Part shown: piece after piece, positions 7,863 through 15,754 of the stretch
Numbering within the stretch: position 1 is the first letter of the stretch
How the letters are laid out: every line of letters begins with the position of its first letter
Assembly (NCBI GenBank): GCA_002409995.1
Contig: DHOR01000047.1
Span: 11,797-40,249 of the forward strand
Source: Hungatella sp. UBA5385
Lineage (GTDB): Bacteria; Bacillota; Clostridia; Lachnospirales; Lachnospiraceae
Length of the DNA stretch: 28,453 nucleotides
Direction: 5' to 3'
Notes under the pieces: model-generated
The model's input: only the letters and a program-made list of their open reading frames with translations
Database searches by the model: none
Told to the model about the DNA's origin: nothing
Translations under genes and position numbers: made by a program

Positions 7863-9449
7863 CTATCTCTCCCTGTATTCGCTTGGTGTTATTCCTTCAT
7901 ATTTCTTAAAAATGCGGCTGAAGTAATTGGGATCACTGTAACCGCACATGGCACAAACCTGTTTAATGCTGTTAGCCGGCTGCTCCAGATATTTTTTGGC
8001 ATGACGGATTCTCACTTTCGTAAGATACTCTATAAAGCTGCTACCCACCTCCTGCTTAAATAATTTGCTGAAATAATAAGGGCTGATATCTACCATACGG
8101 GAAACATCCTCCAGTGATATTTCTTCTGCAAAATGCCCCTTTATATACACCTGCGCCCGATAGATCACATCCTCCTGCCCTTTTTTCCTTGAAGTATTGA
8201 TACATTCACATATTTCATGAATCTTCTCTATAAACCAATCCTTCAGCATGGTATAGTCTGTACATGCCTTCATTTCCTTCATGTAATTTTCTCTGTATTT
8301 GTAACCATACCGCATATTTCCCGACTCAAATGCAAGATATTCCAGACGCATCACCAGCTCCAGCATCTTAATCTCCATATTGGCTCTCACATCCCCATCC
8401 TGATTCATCATCCAGCCGTAGAAATCATTGGCACAGTTTATGGTCCCTTGTTCATCACCCTTTCGTCCTCTTCGGAGAAAATCCAGTTCCAGTTCCAGAG
8501 GGTAATCCCCATCATAGTAGTTTTGTGCCGGGATATCGGTAATATGTACTACATGGCTGTCACTTTCCCGCAGTGCCTTCAGTGCCTCCTTGTAAGATTC
8601 CTTCACCTGGCTGATCTCCTTCACAGTCCCGATTCCGCCTCTGAATTTCATATCAATGCTTAATTCCAGTTTTTCAATCATATTTCTTGCTCTTGTTATG
8701 ATTTCCACACGCTCTTCATATCGGGTCTTCTGATGATCAACTGCGTTAAAGAGCACTACCCGGTTTCCCATAATCAGTCCTGGAATACAAGGAAAATAAT
8801 CCTTCACGATTTCTTTCAGCACAGAATAATATCGATTCATTTTTACATTGGAACCAACCGCATTGGTCATCATACCGGACTCCAGGGCATCACCAAACTC
8901 CAGTACAATCATAAACCCATATTTCTCTTGAATTCCCAATATTTCCAGATAATCCTGCAATAGAATATCCATATCATCCTGAAGCAGGCTATTGACAAAT
9001 CCGCTTTCTATCATAGGAATTACGATTTCAAGTTTTTCTCTGATTTTTAAATCATCGCTAAACTTTTGTCTTGCCTGCTCTACCTTTTTCATGGCTTTCA
9101 TGCAGACTTCCAGAATCCTCTGCTTATTCACCGGCTTTGTTACAAACTCCAGAACCCCAAGGTTAATGGCTTCCTGAGCATATGCAAATTTGTCATAAGC
9201 CGTTATAATAATAAACACGATGGACTGATTGAACTTGCGTATCTCCTGGATGGCCTGAATGCCGCTGATACCAGGCATCTGAACATCTACAAATGCAATA
9301 TCCGGCCGAAATACCCTGGCCTGTTCAATCAAAGCCCGTCCGGATTTCACACAGACAATCTCACACTCACTGCCAAAACTTGATTCAATATAATTTTTTA
9401 TAGATGCAAGCATAATCCCTTCGTCATCTGCTACTATAATTCGAAACAT
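7863..9449 (-). CDS. YesN-type response regulator with AraC DNA-binding domain
   Basis: A 528-residue transcription factor. The N-terminal receiver domain has acidic Asp8-Asp9, phospho-acceptor Asp55 (FVDVQMPG) and Lys105 (TKPVNK). A long middle region (about 130-420) has no clear motif. The C-terminal 100 residues carry two AraC helix-turn-helix units (SLEDVSRMVDISPYYFSKLFKQ and SIKQVCAMCGYSDPNYFSRIFKK). ATG 9449 is used, since the upstream in-frame ATG at 9461 abuts AAGGAG with no spacing; even so the coding region overlaps the kinase gene by 26 bases, implying coupled translation. As partner of the kinase it should activate the sugar genes nearby. A candidate operator is the inverted repeat at 12042-12056. 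Family assignment is firm; the regulon is inferred. Confidence 0.92.
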   Translation of the reverse strand: MFRIIVADDEGIMLASIKNYIESSFGSECEIVCVKSGRALIEQARVFRPDIAFVDVQMPGISGIQAIQEIRKFNQSIVFIIITAYDKFAYAQEAINLGVLEFVTKPVNKQRILEVCMKAMKKVEQARQKFSDDLKIREKLEIVIPMIESGFVNSLLQDDMDILLQDYLEILGIQEKYGFMIVLEFGDALESGMMTNAVGSNVKMNRYYSVLKEIVKDYFPCIPGLIMGNRVVLFNAVDHQKTRYEERVEIITRARNMIEKLELSIDMKFRGGIGTVKEISQVKESYKEALKALRESDSHVVHITDIPAQNYYDGDYPLELELDFLRRGRKGDEQGTINCANDFYGWMMNQDGDVRANMEIKMLELVMRLEYLAFESGNMRYGYKYRENYMKEMKACTDYTMLKDWFIEKIHEICECINTSRKKGQEDVIYRAQVYIKGHFAEEISLEDVSRMVDISPYYFSKLFKQEVGSSFIEYLTKVRIRHAKKYLEQPANSIKQVCAMCGYSDPNYFSRIFKKYEGITPSEYRER

Positions 9450-10941
9450 TATTATCCGCATCTCCTTCCCGTCTTGGTATCATCAATGTTACTTCAGTTC
9501 CCTGATTCGGCCCATCACTGCTTACACGAAAGACCTCATTTGTATTATAGTAAAGCTGAAGTCTGGAAATTACATTCCCCATGCCAACTCCCGTAGAATC
9601 CTTACTGGAAGGCAGTCTTCCTTGTGTGTTTAACACCTGAAGCTGTTCTTCTGTCATTCCTTTTCCATTGTCCCTGATACTGATTTCTATATATTCTCCC
9701 ATGCCATTAATATGGAGAGATACCTTTCCCTGCCAATCCAGCCCCCGTATTCCATGATTGACAGCATTTTCAACCAGAGGCTGCAATATCATGCTGGGCA
9801 TCCTGCAATTTAAAACGGTTTTGTCTATTTCTGATTCATAGTGAATATCTCCGGCAAATCTTACATTTAAGATGTAGATATAATTTTCAACAGCCTCCAC
9901 TTCCTCCTTAATAGACGTATCTTCTGTTCCTTTTTTTACATTATAACGAAAAAAATCTGCCATTTTTTCAATAAAAACAGATGTTTTTTCCGCATCCTCC
10001 ATGATTGCCAGCTGAACCCCTGCATTAAGAGAATTAAATAGAAAATGAGGATTTATCTGGGACTGTAAATATTTCAGCTGAGCTTCTTTTAAATTGGTTT
10101 CCATTAAGAACTCCCGCTCCATCATGGCCTGTTCCTTTACCGCACTTTCTTTAATCCTTTTCACATAATCAGCAAGGCTGTCCACCATTTGGTTAAATGT
10201 TCTTGTCACGATTCCAAGCTCATCATCGGATTCAACAGGAGCTACTTTAACATGAAAGTTACCCTGACCAACCAGCTCTGCTGTATCTGCTAAATTGGTC
10301 AATGGTGTAACAATATCTCTTGTCATCATCATTACAATAAACAAGCTGATCAGCATCACAATAACCAGAATAACCAGACAGATAATCTCCAGATAACGAA
10401 GTGCCCCCTGTAAAGTCACATAGCTGGTGGAATTATTCTTAAACTGCTGGGTATTGAGAGCAGAAATATCAGAGTTGATAAACTGATAAAGCCTCAGGGC
10501 AGATTCATAAGAGCTTTTATATCGCTCTATGTTCAATCCCCTTTTTGCCTGTACTGCCTCATCAGTAATCTGAAGGTATTTCCCCGACATGCCCCGTATA
10601 TTTTTCTCCAGTATCTGAATCGGATTATCTGTTATCTCTGTATTCAAATCCTCCAGAAGTTTTCTGTACTCCTGTTCTGAACGGTAATAATCCATTAAAG
10701 AATCGGAATCCTTTACTTCCAGGTACCGGTACATATAATTCTGTACATCAGATAGCCGGTCTGAAAGCTCATTGAGATTCACATTGCTTAAATAAACCGA
10801 ATCCATCCGCCTTACCATTTGATTGATTTGCGAATAGATCAGAAGATTGCTGGCAAAAAGTGCAATGGCAGTCAACATAATTTCCAAAAGAAGTTTTCGT
10901 GTTATGGGCAGGTTTTTCCAAAATTTAATATTGAATTTCAT
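9424..10941 (-). CDS. LytS/YesM-type sensor histidine kinase
   Basis: A 505-residue membrane kinase. TM1 lies at about residues 17-37 and TM2 at about 184-206, enclosing an extracytoplasmic, mostly helical domain of about 145 residues. A HAMP domain follows (about 207-262), then the His_kinase domain with phospho-acceptor His299 in LQSQINPHFLFNSLN and an ATPase lid with the N-box PLVENAVNHGIRG, DNGKGM and GVGMGNVISRL. This is the YesM/LytS class used with AraC-type regulators. It lies 10 bases after the membrane-bound sugar-binding protein gene and overlaps the regulator gene. By analogy with clostridial XylFII-LytS, the external domain probably senses the sugar-loaded partner encoded just upstream, not the sugar directly. 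Confidence 0.92.
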   Translation of the reverse strand: MKFNIKFWKNLPITRKLLLEIMLTAIALFASNLLIYSQINQMVRRMDSVYLSNVNLNELSDRLSDVQNYMYRYLEVKDSDSLMDYYRSEQEYRKLLEDLNTEITDNPIQILEKNIRGMSGKYLQITDEAVQAKRGLNIERYKSSYESALRLYQFINSDISALNTQQFKNNSTSYVTLQGALRYLEIICLVILVIVMLISLFIVMMMTRDIVTPLTNLADTAELVGQGNFHVKVAPVESDDELGIVTRTFNQMVDSLADYVKRIKESAVKEQAMMEREFLMETNLKEAQLKYLQSQINPHFLFNSLNAGVQLAIMEDAEKTSVFIEKMADFFRYNVKKGTEDTSIKEEVEAVENYIYILNVRFAGDIHYESEIDKTVLNCRMPSMILQPLVENAVNHGIRGLDWQGKVSLHINGMGEYIEISIRDNGKGMTEEQLQVLNTQGRLPSSKDSTGVGMGNVISRLQLYYNTNEVFRVSSDGPNQGTEVTLMIPRREGDADNNVSNYSSR

Positions 10942-10951
10942 AGGCTGTCTC

Positions 10952-11965
10952 TCACTTTCCTATAAATTGAAATACATTTTCCTTTGATATAAACTGCAGT
11001 TCCACACTGTAAAATGAATTAGTCCTTCCATCTCTGATACATTCTGTCATGGCCTGTACACTGTATCTACCCATTTCATCTGCATCAATTGATAAGGTTT
11101 TACTCATAGTCCCCTTTTTCACTGCCTCCATAGCCGTATCTGAGGTATAAAAGCCGATAATCTGTGTTCTGCCAACCTGATTGTAGTCAATCAACGCCTG
11201 ATATACCGTTTCTGTATCCACTTCATCCAGACACACAATAATATCCGGCTGCTCCTTCTCATTCTGGAAAAGCTTCCAGACAATTTCTTCTGATTCAAAT
11301 GCCCGCTCTGATGCAATTTTTATCTCTTCCACCTTCACTCTGCCGCCCAGCTCCTCTGAAGTAACCATCAGGTTGTTGATCTGATTAAAAATCTGGGATT
11401 GATTGCTGTCTATGGAATTGTTGCGCAGAAGAACGGTGATCTTCACCTCTTGTTCATCATCTGCAAGAAGATTCATAATCTCATAACCATACTCCTGACC
11501 CAATTGATAGGAATTAATGCCTACATAACTGCTTCGCTTAGTTGTTGGTGCATCATTGAGAATGGTAACTACGGGAATTCCCTCCTCAACAGCCTCATCT
11601 ATCTTATCCTTCAGCCCTTCCTCATCTGTGTATTCCAGCCAGATGCCGTCCACTCCTGCAGCAATACTCATATCCATAAAATCAATCATAGAATACTGGG
11701 AGGATAGATTTTCCCCCTTAATCTCTACATAAGCATCAGCTCCGGCTGCCTCTTTTTTTATACTGTCATACACATCGCTCCAGAGCTTTGATTCGGTGTT
11801 TGCCACGATCATAACATAATGATAACGATATGTACCTGTGTTTTCTGCGTTATCAACTCCTATTTGCCTTAAGACATTACCGTAAAAGGATACAGTCATC
11901 AGGGTTAGAAAAACTACACTGAATATACCGGTCATCACCAGCCAGAATAATTGTTTATTTTTCAT
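10952..11965 (-). CDS. Membrane-anchored sugar-binding sensor protein (XylFII-like)
   Basis: A 337-residue periplasmic-binding-protein fold (YHYVMIVANTESKLWSDVYDSI, AAGVDGIWLEYTD, GIPVVTILNDAPTT, ADEMGRYSVQAM). It is held by one N-terminal membrane helix (about residues 7-28) and has no lipobox cysteine, unlike the two true binding lipoproteins nearby. ATG 11965 follows AGGTGG. It is the first gene of the sensory operon, 10 bases ahead of the kinase. The uncleaved anchor, gene order and partner kinase match the sugar-sensing subunit XylFII of the XylFII-LytS complex described for D-xylose sensing in Clostridium beijerinckii. The ligand here is not proven. Its promoter has a TATGAT -10 (12016-12011) but no good -35, as expected for an activator-dependent gene. 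Confidence 0.85.
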   Translation of the reverse strand: MKNKQLFWLVMTGIFSVVFLTLMTVSFYGNVLRQIGVDNAENTGTYRYHYVMIVANTESKLWSDVYDSIKKEAAGADAYVEIKGENLSSQYSMIDFMDMSIAAGVDGIWLEYTDEEGLKDKIDEAVEEGIPVVTILNDAPTTKRSSYVGINSYQLGQEYGYEIMNLLADDEQEVKITVLLRNNSIDSNQSQIFNQINNLMVTSEELGGRVKVEEIKIASERAFESEEIVWKLFQNEKEQPDIIVCLDEVDTETVYQALIDYNQVGRTQIIGFYTSDTAMEAVKKGTMSKTLSIDADEMGRYSVQAMTECIRDGRTNSFYSVELQFISKENVFQFIGK

Positions 11966-12041
11966 TATGGACCACCTGTTTCACTAAATTTAGGTTAATA
12001 AGGATATTTTATCATAGAAGCTGGGGATTATGGGCACTATT

Positions 12042-12056
12042 ATGAAATTTTTTCAT
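12042..12056. promoter_or_regulatory. Inverted repeat, candidate operator between divergent operons
   Basis: ATGAAA-TTT-TTTCAT is a perfect 15-base inverted repeat, with a further ATGAAAT at 12065-12071. It lies about 25 bases upstream of the TATGAT -10 of the sensory operon, where an activator site would overlap the missing -35. It could be the binding site of the YesN-type regulator, though an A/T-rich repeat can arise by chance. Confidence 0.4.
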
Positions 12057-12079
12057 CAAGACGAATGAAATATATGACT

Positions 12080-12108
12080 TTTACTAACAAACAATTCCGC
12101 TATATAAT
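12080..12108 (+). promoter_or_regulatory. Promoter of the MmgE/PrpD gene
   Basis: TTTACT (12080-12085), a 17-base spacer and a perfect TATAAT (12103-12108), followed by a roughly 40-base leader and GGAGGA before the ATG at 12150. The -35 region contains TTTTACTAACAAA, loosely similar to the TTTTAAC repeat upstream of the nearby LysR gene. Confidence 0.65.
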
Positions 12109-12149
12109 TATCATTAGTAACTGTTCCACCAAAAAGAGGAGGATACATA

Positions 12150-13511
12150 ATGAGTGAATTATCTGAACTGGCTTCCTATATTGCTGAACTTGAGCTAAGC
12201 TGTATTCCAGACGTTGTACAGAAATCTGGAATTCTGCATATTTTGGACAGTATAGGAACTGGATTAGGGGCTGTTTACGATCAGCAGATCCAAAGCGTAT
12301 TAAAAGAATGGCTTAAAATAGGCGGAGAAAATGGGGAAGGATATATATCAGTATGGGGAACTAACAAAAAAGCCAGCCTTAGTACTGCCGTATTTTTAAA
12401 TGCCATGATGAGTCATACACTGGAAATGGACGATGTACACACAAACAGTAAAACACATATCGGTACAGTTGTTGTTCCAGCTGCCTGGGGGATGGCTGAA
12501 TATTTAGGCAGAACCGGAGACGATGTTTTGCTTGCCGTTATCTGTGGATATGAAGTCATGAGCCGGATTGGAATGGCCTTTGGGGTGACATCTCACCGAA
12601 ATAAAGGCTGGCATGTAACGGCCACCGCTGGTACCTTTGGTGCAGCTGCAGCAGCCGGTAAGCTTCTGGGACTTAATAAAAAACAAATGACATGGGCTCT
12701 GGGACTGGCCGGAGCACAAAGCTTTGGTACCTGGGCATTTCTCGGTGACGGTACCTCTGCCAAAGTTTTAAATCCAGCACGAGCCGCACAAGTCGGAATG
12801 GAGTCGGCTTTGCTTGTAAAAGCAGGAATGACCGGTGCAGAACATATATTGACAGCTGATGACGGCGGTTTGTTCTCGATGATGAGTGATGAGGCTGATG
12901 TCCAATTGGTAACCGAAGGACTGGGAGAAGAGTGGCAGCTGATGATGATGGATAATAAGACTTATCCATCTTGCCGGAGTACCCATTGTGCAATTGACGG
13001 AACACTGGAATTATGTCAGACATACGAAATCTCAGAGAAAAATATTGAACATATTGAAGTGGAAACATACTTAGTAGGATATAAACAATGTGGTAGCAGC
13101 AAAGGCAGCCTAAACCCAGAAACACCAGTTAATGCTAGATTTTCAACTCCCTTTACTGTAGCATGTGCCGTTATGTATGGCGAAGTTTCCCTTCGTCAGC
13201 TGAAGCAGGATATTATCATGGATCCTGAAATTCGGAAATTAATGCATAAAGTAACCGTAAAACCGACATTAGAATTCAGCGATGCTTACCCCCATCATTG
13301 GGGCTGCCGTGTTATCATCAGAACAAATGATGGAAGTGTCTATGTATCATATATGAAAGATGCATCAGGAAGCGTCGATAAACCTTTGACCCAAACACAG
13401 GTAAAAGATAAGGCAGTATCTCTAATGATGGAAACCTGTCCAGATAAAGCTAATAAATTAGCTGAACAAATCCTCAGCATTCGCAAATTAGATATCTTGC
13501 CTCAACTATAG
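12150..13511 (+). CDS. MmgE/PrpD family protein (2-methylcitrate dehydratase / aconitate decarboxylase-like)
   Basis: A 453-residue cytosolic protein of normal family length. The active-site region is visible as MMSHTLEMDDVHTNSKTHIG (His89, Asp94, Asp95, His103), followed by the helical-domain segment GWHVTATAGTFGAAAAAGKLLGL and the lid-domain YPSCRSTHCAIDG. Family members dehydrate 2-methylcitrate, decarboxylate cis-aconitate, or handle related tri- and dicarboxylates; sequence alone does not tell which. ATG 12150 follows GGAGGA. It is monocistronic except for the larA remnant 20 bases downstream, which suggests the gene once headed a hydroxyacid-handling operon. The LysR gene converging from 14619 is the obvious regulator candidate. 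No prpB or prpC partner is present, so a role in the methylcitrate cycle is unlikely. Confidence 0.9.
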   Translation: MSELSELASYIAELELSCIPDVVQKSGILHILDSIGTGLGAVYDQQIQSVLKEWLKIGGENGEGYISVWGTNKKASLSTAVFLNAMMSHTLEMDDVHTNSKTHIGTVVVPAAWGMAEYLGRTGDDVLLAVICGYEVMSRIGMAFGVTSHRNKGWHVTATAGTFGAAAAAGKLLGLNKKQMTWALGLAGAQSFGTWAFLGDGTSAKVLNPARAAQVGMESALLVKAGMTGAEHILTADDGGLFSMMSDEADVQLVTEGLGEEWQLMMMDNKTYPSCRSTHCAIDGTLELCQTYEISEKNIEHIEVETYLVGYKQCGSSKGSLNPETPVNARFSTPFTVACAVMYGEVSLRQLKQDIIMDPEIRKLMHKVTVKPTLEFSDAYPHHWGCRVIIRTNDGSVYVSYMKDASGSVDKPLTQTQVKDKAVSLMMETCPDKANKLAEQILSIRKLDILPQL

Positions 13512-13530
13512 GAAGGAAAGTCCTGGTTGT

Positions 13531-13717
13531 GTGCCTGTCATTCAGACTGCTAAAGATTTGATTGAACACGCCCTGGATGCACCGATTGGTACTGACCGAT
13601 TGGAAAACCTGGTATCAAAGGACGACAGCATTGTAATTGTAGTTAATGATCAGACCCGCCCAGGACAGATGGCTGAAGCGGTTGTCAAGAGAATAAATAA
13701 AGCTGGGGTAACTGATT
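13531..13717 (+). pseudogene. Internal fragment of a LarA-like (lactate racemase domain) gene
   Basis: About 62 codons clearly match the Rossmann-like start of LarA/DUF2088 proteins: IVIVVNDQTRPGQMAEAVVKRINKAGVTD is the conserved VVxDxTRP strand-loop-helix. The roughly 45 residues that normally precede it (FPYG... region) are missing, because the frame runs straight back into the MmgE stop region, and about 300 residues after it are gone. The frame continues without homology to 13830, overlapping the 3' end of the LysR gene. A GTG at 13531 follows AAGGAAAG, so a 99-residue peptide could be made, but it would lack every catalytic residue. LarA-type enzymes racemise lactate or other 2-hydroxyacids with a nickel pincer cofactor, which fits the MmgE neighbour. 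It is best read as the scar of a deletion. Confidence 0.72.
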
Positions 13718-13734
13718 GCCAAAGGCTGTCACTA

Positions 13735-14619
13735 TTATTCCGCAGTTCGATGATTAATGCCATTAGAAGAGACCGCCATAACAACATTAATAAATGCCTT
13801 AACCTGCGGGAGCATTGCTGCACTGTCTGAATACAACAGATAAGTAGAACGGACAATAGGGTTCCCGTTCTTAAGCACCAGCGGAACAGAGTAACCACTA
13901 AAATCACTAAGTGCAATTTCTGGAACAATTGCCCAGCCAAGACCGCTGGTAACCATAGCCACACAAGTCATAATATTGTCAACATAAACGCTCTTGGCCT
14001 TAGTATGAAGCTTGTTTTCTCGTAGCCATCGTTCAATCTCCCGGTTCATTATGGAATCAGTAATACGCCCGATATAGGGAATATCCTGAAGTGATTTATC
14101 CTTGTCTTCCATACTTCGAATCGCGCAAATATTCTCACATTTTAGCAATACCTTCTGTTCTGTCCATGGATATTCACCGCGGACAATTGCTATATCAATG
14201 GAACCATTGTAAAGGCGTGTAAACAGCTTTCGGCTGTGATCTGTGATGATATTAGTGACAACATGAGGATATTGTCTCATATATGGAGTCAGTATGCCGA
14301 TAAGATTAAATAATGCGTAATTATTTGTTATTCCAGCATTTAAAGTTCCTGAAACATAACCTTGATCGGTTAACAGCTGTTCCCGTAAAAGTTGCAGCTG
14401 TTTCGCTGCTTCACAGGTGTGCTTAAGAATCGTCTCGCCCTCCGATGTAAAGCGAATTCCCTGGCGGGTACGTAAGATAATACTGACACCAAATTCGCTC
14501 TCAATGACTGCAATACGTTTAGACAACGCTGACTGAGTAATATACAGAATATCTGCTGCACGGGTTATGTTTTGGGTTTTATACAACACCTTTAATAATT
14601 TGAAATCCATTTCATCCAT
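13735..14619 (-). CDS. LysR family transcriptional regulator
   Basis: A 294-residue LysR regulator. The N-terminal winged helix-turn-helix spans about residues 1-62 (LLKVLYKTQNITRAADILYITQSALSKRIAVIESEFG), followed by a linker helix and a two-lobed effector domain (GTLNAGITNNY, DIAIVRG, VAMVTSGLGWAIVPE). ATG 14619 has GGGAGG upstream. The C-terminus is of normal length even though the larA remnant runs into it from the opposite side, so any deletion spared this gene. An inverted repeat (14658-14679) just upstream could be its own operator. It most plausibly controls the MmgE/PrpD gene; co-inducers of this family are small metabolites, often carboxylates. Confidence 0.9.
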   Translation of the reverse strand: MDEMDFKLLKVLYKTQNITRAADILYITQSALSKRIAVIESEFGVSIILRTRQGIRFTSEGETILKHTCEAAKQLQLLREQLLTDQGYVSGTLNAGITNNYALFNLIGILTPYMRQYPHVVTNIITDHSRKLFTRLYNGSIDIAIVRGEYPWTEQKVLLKCENICAIRSMEDKDKSLQDIPYIGRITDSIMNREIERWLRENKLHTKAKSVYVDNIMTCVAMVTSGLGWAIVPEIALSDFSGYSVPLVLKNGNPIVRSTYLLYSDSAAMLPQVKAFINVVMAVSSNGINHRTAE

Positions 14620-14657
14620 AGTTTCCTCCCAATACTACATTTACGGTAATAAGATAA

Positions 14658-14679
14658 TTTTAACAAATAATAGTTAAAA
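14658..14679. promoter_or_regulatory. Inverted repeat upstream of the LysR gene
   Basis: TTTTAAC (14658-14664) and GTTAAAA (14673-14679) are perfect 7-base arms around an 8-base centre, about 40 bases ahead of the LysR start. The position suits an autoregulatory LysR site. The rest of 14680-14790 shows no gene that I can support. Confidence 0.4.
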
Positions 14680-14790
14680 GTAAAGCCCTTTTACTTCATT
14701 GAGATGACCTTTACTATCTTATATTTTGGCATTATGATCATTGGCTGCCTTTATCTATTTATTGATGGATATGGCTGATATAACGCTGAA

Positions 14791-14832
14791 ACCTCCAAAT
14801 GACCAGGCTATGAAACCAAGTTATTTGGAGGT
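14791..14832 (-). terminator. Hairpin downstream of the DUF134 gene, probable weak terminator
   Basis: ACCTCCAAAT (14791-14800) pairs with ATTTGGAGGT (14823-14832), a perfect 10-pair stem with a 22-base loop, 14 bases after the DUF134 stop. Only a TTT follows on the minus strand, so termination strength is doubtful. Confidence 0.45.
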
Positions 14833-14845
14833 GCTTTATATTACC

Positions 14846-15307
14846 TTATCCCTGTATTCTTTTCCTACCACAAAAATTCCCTTTACATTTTTTCGCACAT
14901 CCAACCTTATGGGAGCCACAGCTTGGACAGCTGCAATTCTTCTCTTCAGACCCCTGCAGGTTCTCAATACTTTCATTCCATAAATGGCTGCAATCAGAGC
15001 AAACCACCGAACATATATTTCTTGTATAGGTTCCGCCTTCAATGTGAATCATCTTACCATGAATCAGGCTGTCTGCAACTTTTTCTCTGGCAGATAATAA
15101 AATTCGCTGAAACGTTGGCCTTGAAACCTCCATTTTTTCAGCACATTCAGCCTGCTCTAATCCTTCTAGATCCTTTAGTCGAATGGCTTCCAATTCTTCT
15201 AACAGAAGAATATTCACATCCATATTCTCAACACTGTCATCAGAGGGGATAAAATACGGCACCTCAGGAATATGTTCAATTCTTCGCCACTTAGTTGGTC
15301 TGGCCAT
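14846..15307 (-). CDS. DUF134 family protein: sigma-70-r4-like HTH with cysteine-rich tail
   Basis: A 153-residue protein starting MARPTKWRRIEHIP, the typical opening of DUF134. A helix-turn-helix resembling sigma region 4 spans about residues 35-80 (LEELEAIRLKDLEGLEQAECAEKMEVSRPTFQRILLSAREK), so DNA binding is likely. The tail holds nine cysteines (99, 103, 106, 125, 127, 130, 137, 141, 146), including a CSCPSC zinc-ribbon-like pattern, suggesting a bound metal or cluster. ATG 15307 is chosen on the conserved N-terminus; an in-frame ATG at 15322 is possible. It overlaps the end of the NifX-type gene by 17 bases, so the two are coupled. DUF134 and NifX/NafY-like genes often neighbour each other in anaerobes; the function is unproven, though a metal- or redox-responsive regulator is a reasonable guess. 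Confidence 0.87.
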   Translation of the reverse strand: MARPTKWRRIEHIPEVPYFIPSDDSVENMDVNILLLEELEAIRLKDLEGLEQAECAEKMEVSRPTFQRILLSAREKVADSLIHGKMIHIEGGTYTRNICSVVCSDCSHLWNESIENLQGSEEKNCSCPSCGSHKVGCAKKCKGNFCGRKRIQG

Positions 15308-15695
15308 GATTTCCACATCCATGAGAACCACAGGTATGATCCCCATCCTGGTGTTCATGATCATGATGACTGCATGTTATATCCGGATTATAATCTAATT
15401 GATTATCAAGATATGCCTTAACAGCTTCATCAGCATCACCGGTAACTCCGCCAAATAACTGAATTTCGTTTTCTGCTAATGCCTCCTGAGCCCCTGCCCC
15501 TATTCCGCCGCAGATTAACACTTCTACCTGATGGTCTGTAAGAAAACCTGCAAGAGTTCCATGACCCTGACCATTGGTATCTACTACATTAGATGCGGAA
15601 ATCTTTCCTTCTTCTACATCATAAATCTTAAACTGACTGGTATGCCCAAAATGCTGAAAAACCTGTCCTTCTTCAAATGTTACTGCTATCTTCAT
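15291..15695 (-). CDS. NifX/NafY-type (dinitrogenase iron-molybdenum cofactor biosynthesis domain) protein with His/Cys tail
   Basis: A 134-residue protein. Residues about 1-100 are a Nitro_FeMo-Co domain (MKIAVTFEEGQVFQHFGH, VEVLICGGIGAGAQEAL, GDADEAVKAYL), whose relatives carry iron-sulphur or iron-molybdenum cluster precursors. Residues 108-130 form a metal-binding-looking tail with three Cys and seven His (CSHHDHEHQDGDHTCGSHGCGNH). ATG 15695 has AAGGAGG. No nitrogenase genes are present, so this is one of the stand-alone versions common in non-fixing anaerobes. It shares a promoter (15724-15751) with the overlapping DUF134 gene. The most likely role is cluster or metal handling, or sensing with its DUF134 partner. 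Confidence 0.88.
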   Translation of the reverse strand: MKIAVTFEEGQVFQHFGHTSQFKIYDVEEGKISASNVVDTNGQGHGTLAGFLTDHQVEVLICGGIGAGAQEALAENEIQLFGGVTGDADEAVKAYLDNQLDYNPDITCSHHDHEHQDGDHTCGSHGCGNHGQTN

Positions 15696-15723
15696 ATGAG
15701 ACCTCCTTAAATTGTATACAAGT

Positions 15724-15751
15724 ATTTTATCACGTTATGGGCATATGTCAA
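15724..15751 (-). promoter_or_regulatory. Promoter of the NifX-like/DUF134 pair
   Basis: On the minus strand: a perfect TTGACA (15751-15746), a 16-base spacer and TAAAAT (15729-15724). The NifX-type gene starts at 15695 behind AAGGAGG. The promoter begins directly after the stop codon of the upstream LysR gene. Confidence 0.7.
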
Positions 15752-15754
15752 TAA

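Noticed and set aside
8217..8663. Plus-strand frame of 148 codons inside the response-regulator gene
   Set aside because: Antisense shadow of the AraC-type regulator; hydrophobic and His-rich composition from reverse reading, no start signal.
12673..13125. Minus-strand frame of 150 codons inside the MmgE/PrpD gene
   Set aside because: Antisense shadow of a clear family member; composition is not protein-like and there is no ribosome site.
14791..14832. Inverted repeat considered as an end of a miniature transposable element
   Set aside because: No second copy, no target duplication and no transposase; position right after a stop codon suits a terminator better.
14741..14983. Plus-strand frame of 80 codons between LysR and DUF134 genes
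   Set aside because: No ribosome site, and half of it lies antisense to the well-supported DUF134 gene.
15291..15695. Possible nitrogenase-related locus because of the NifX-type domain
   Set aside because: No nifHDK, nifB or nifEN genes are in the window; stand-alone NifX-like proteins are common in non-fixing anaerobes.
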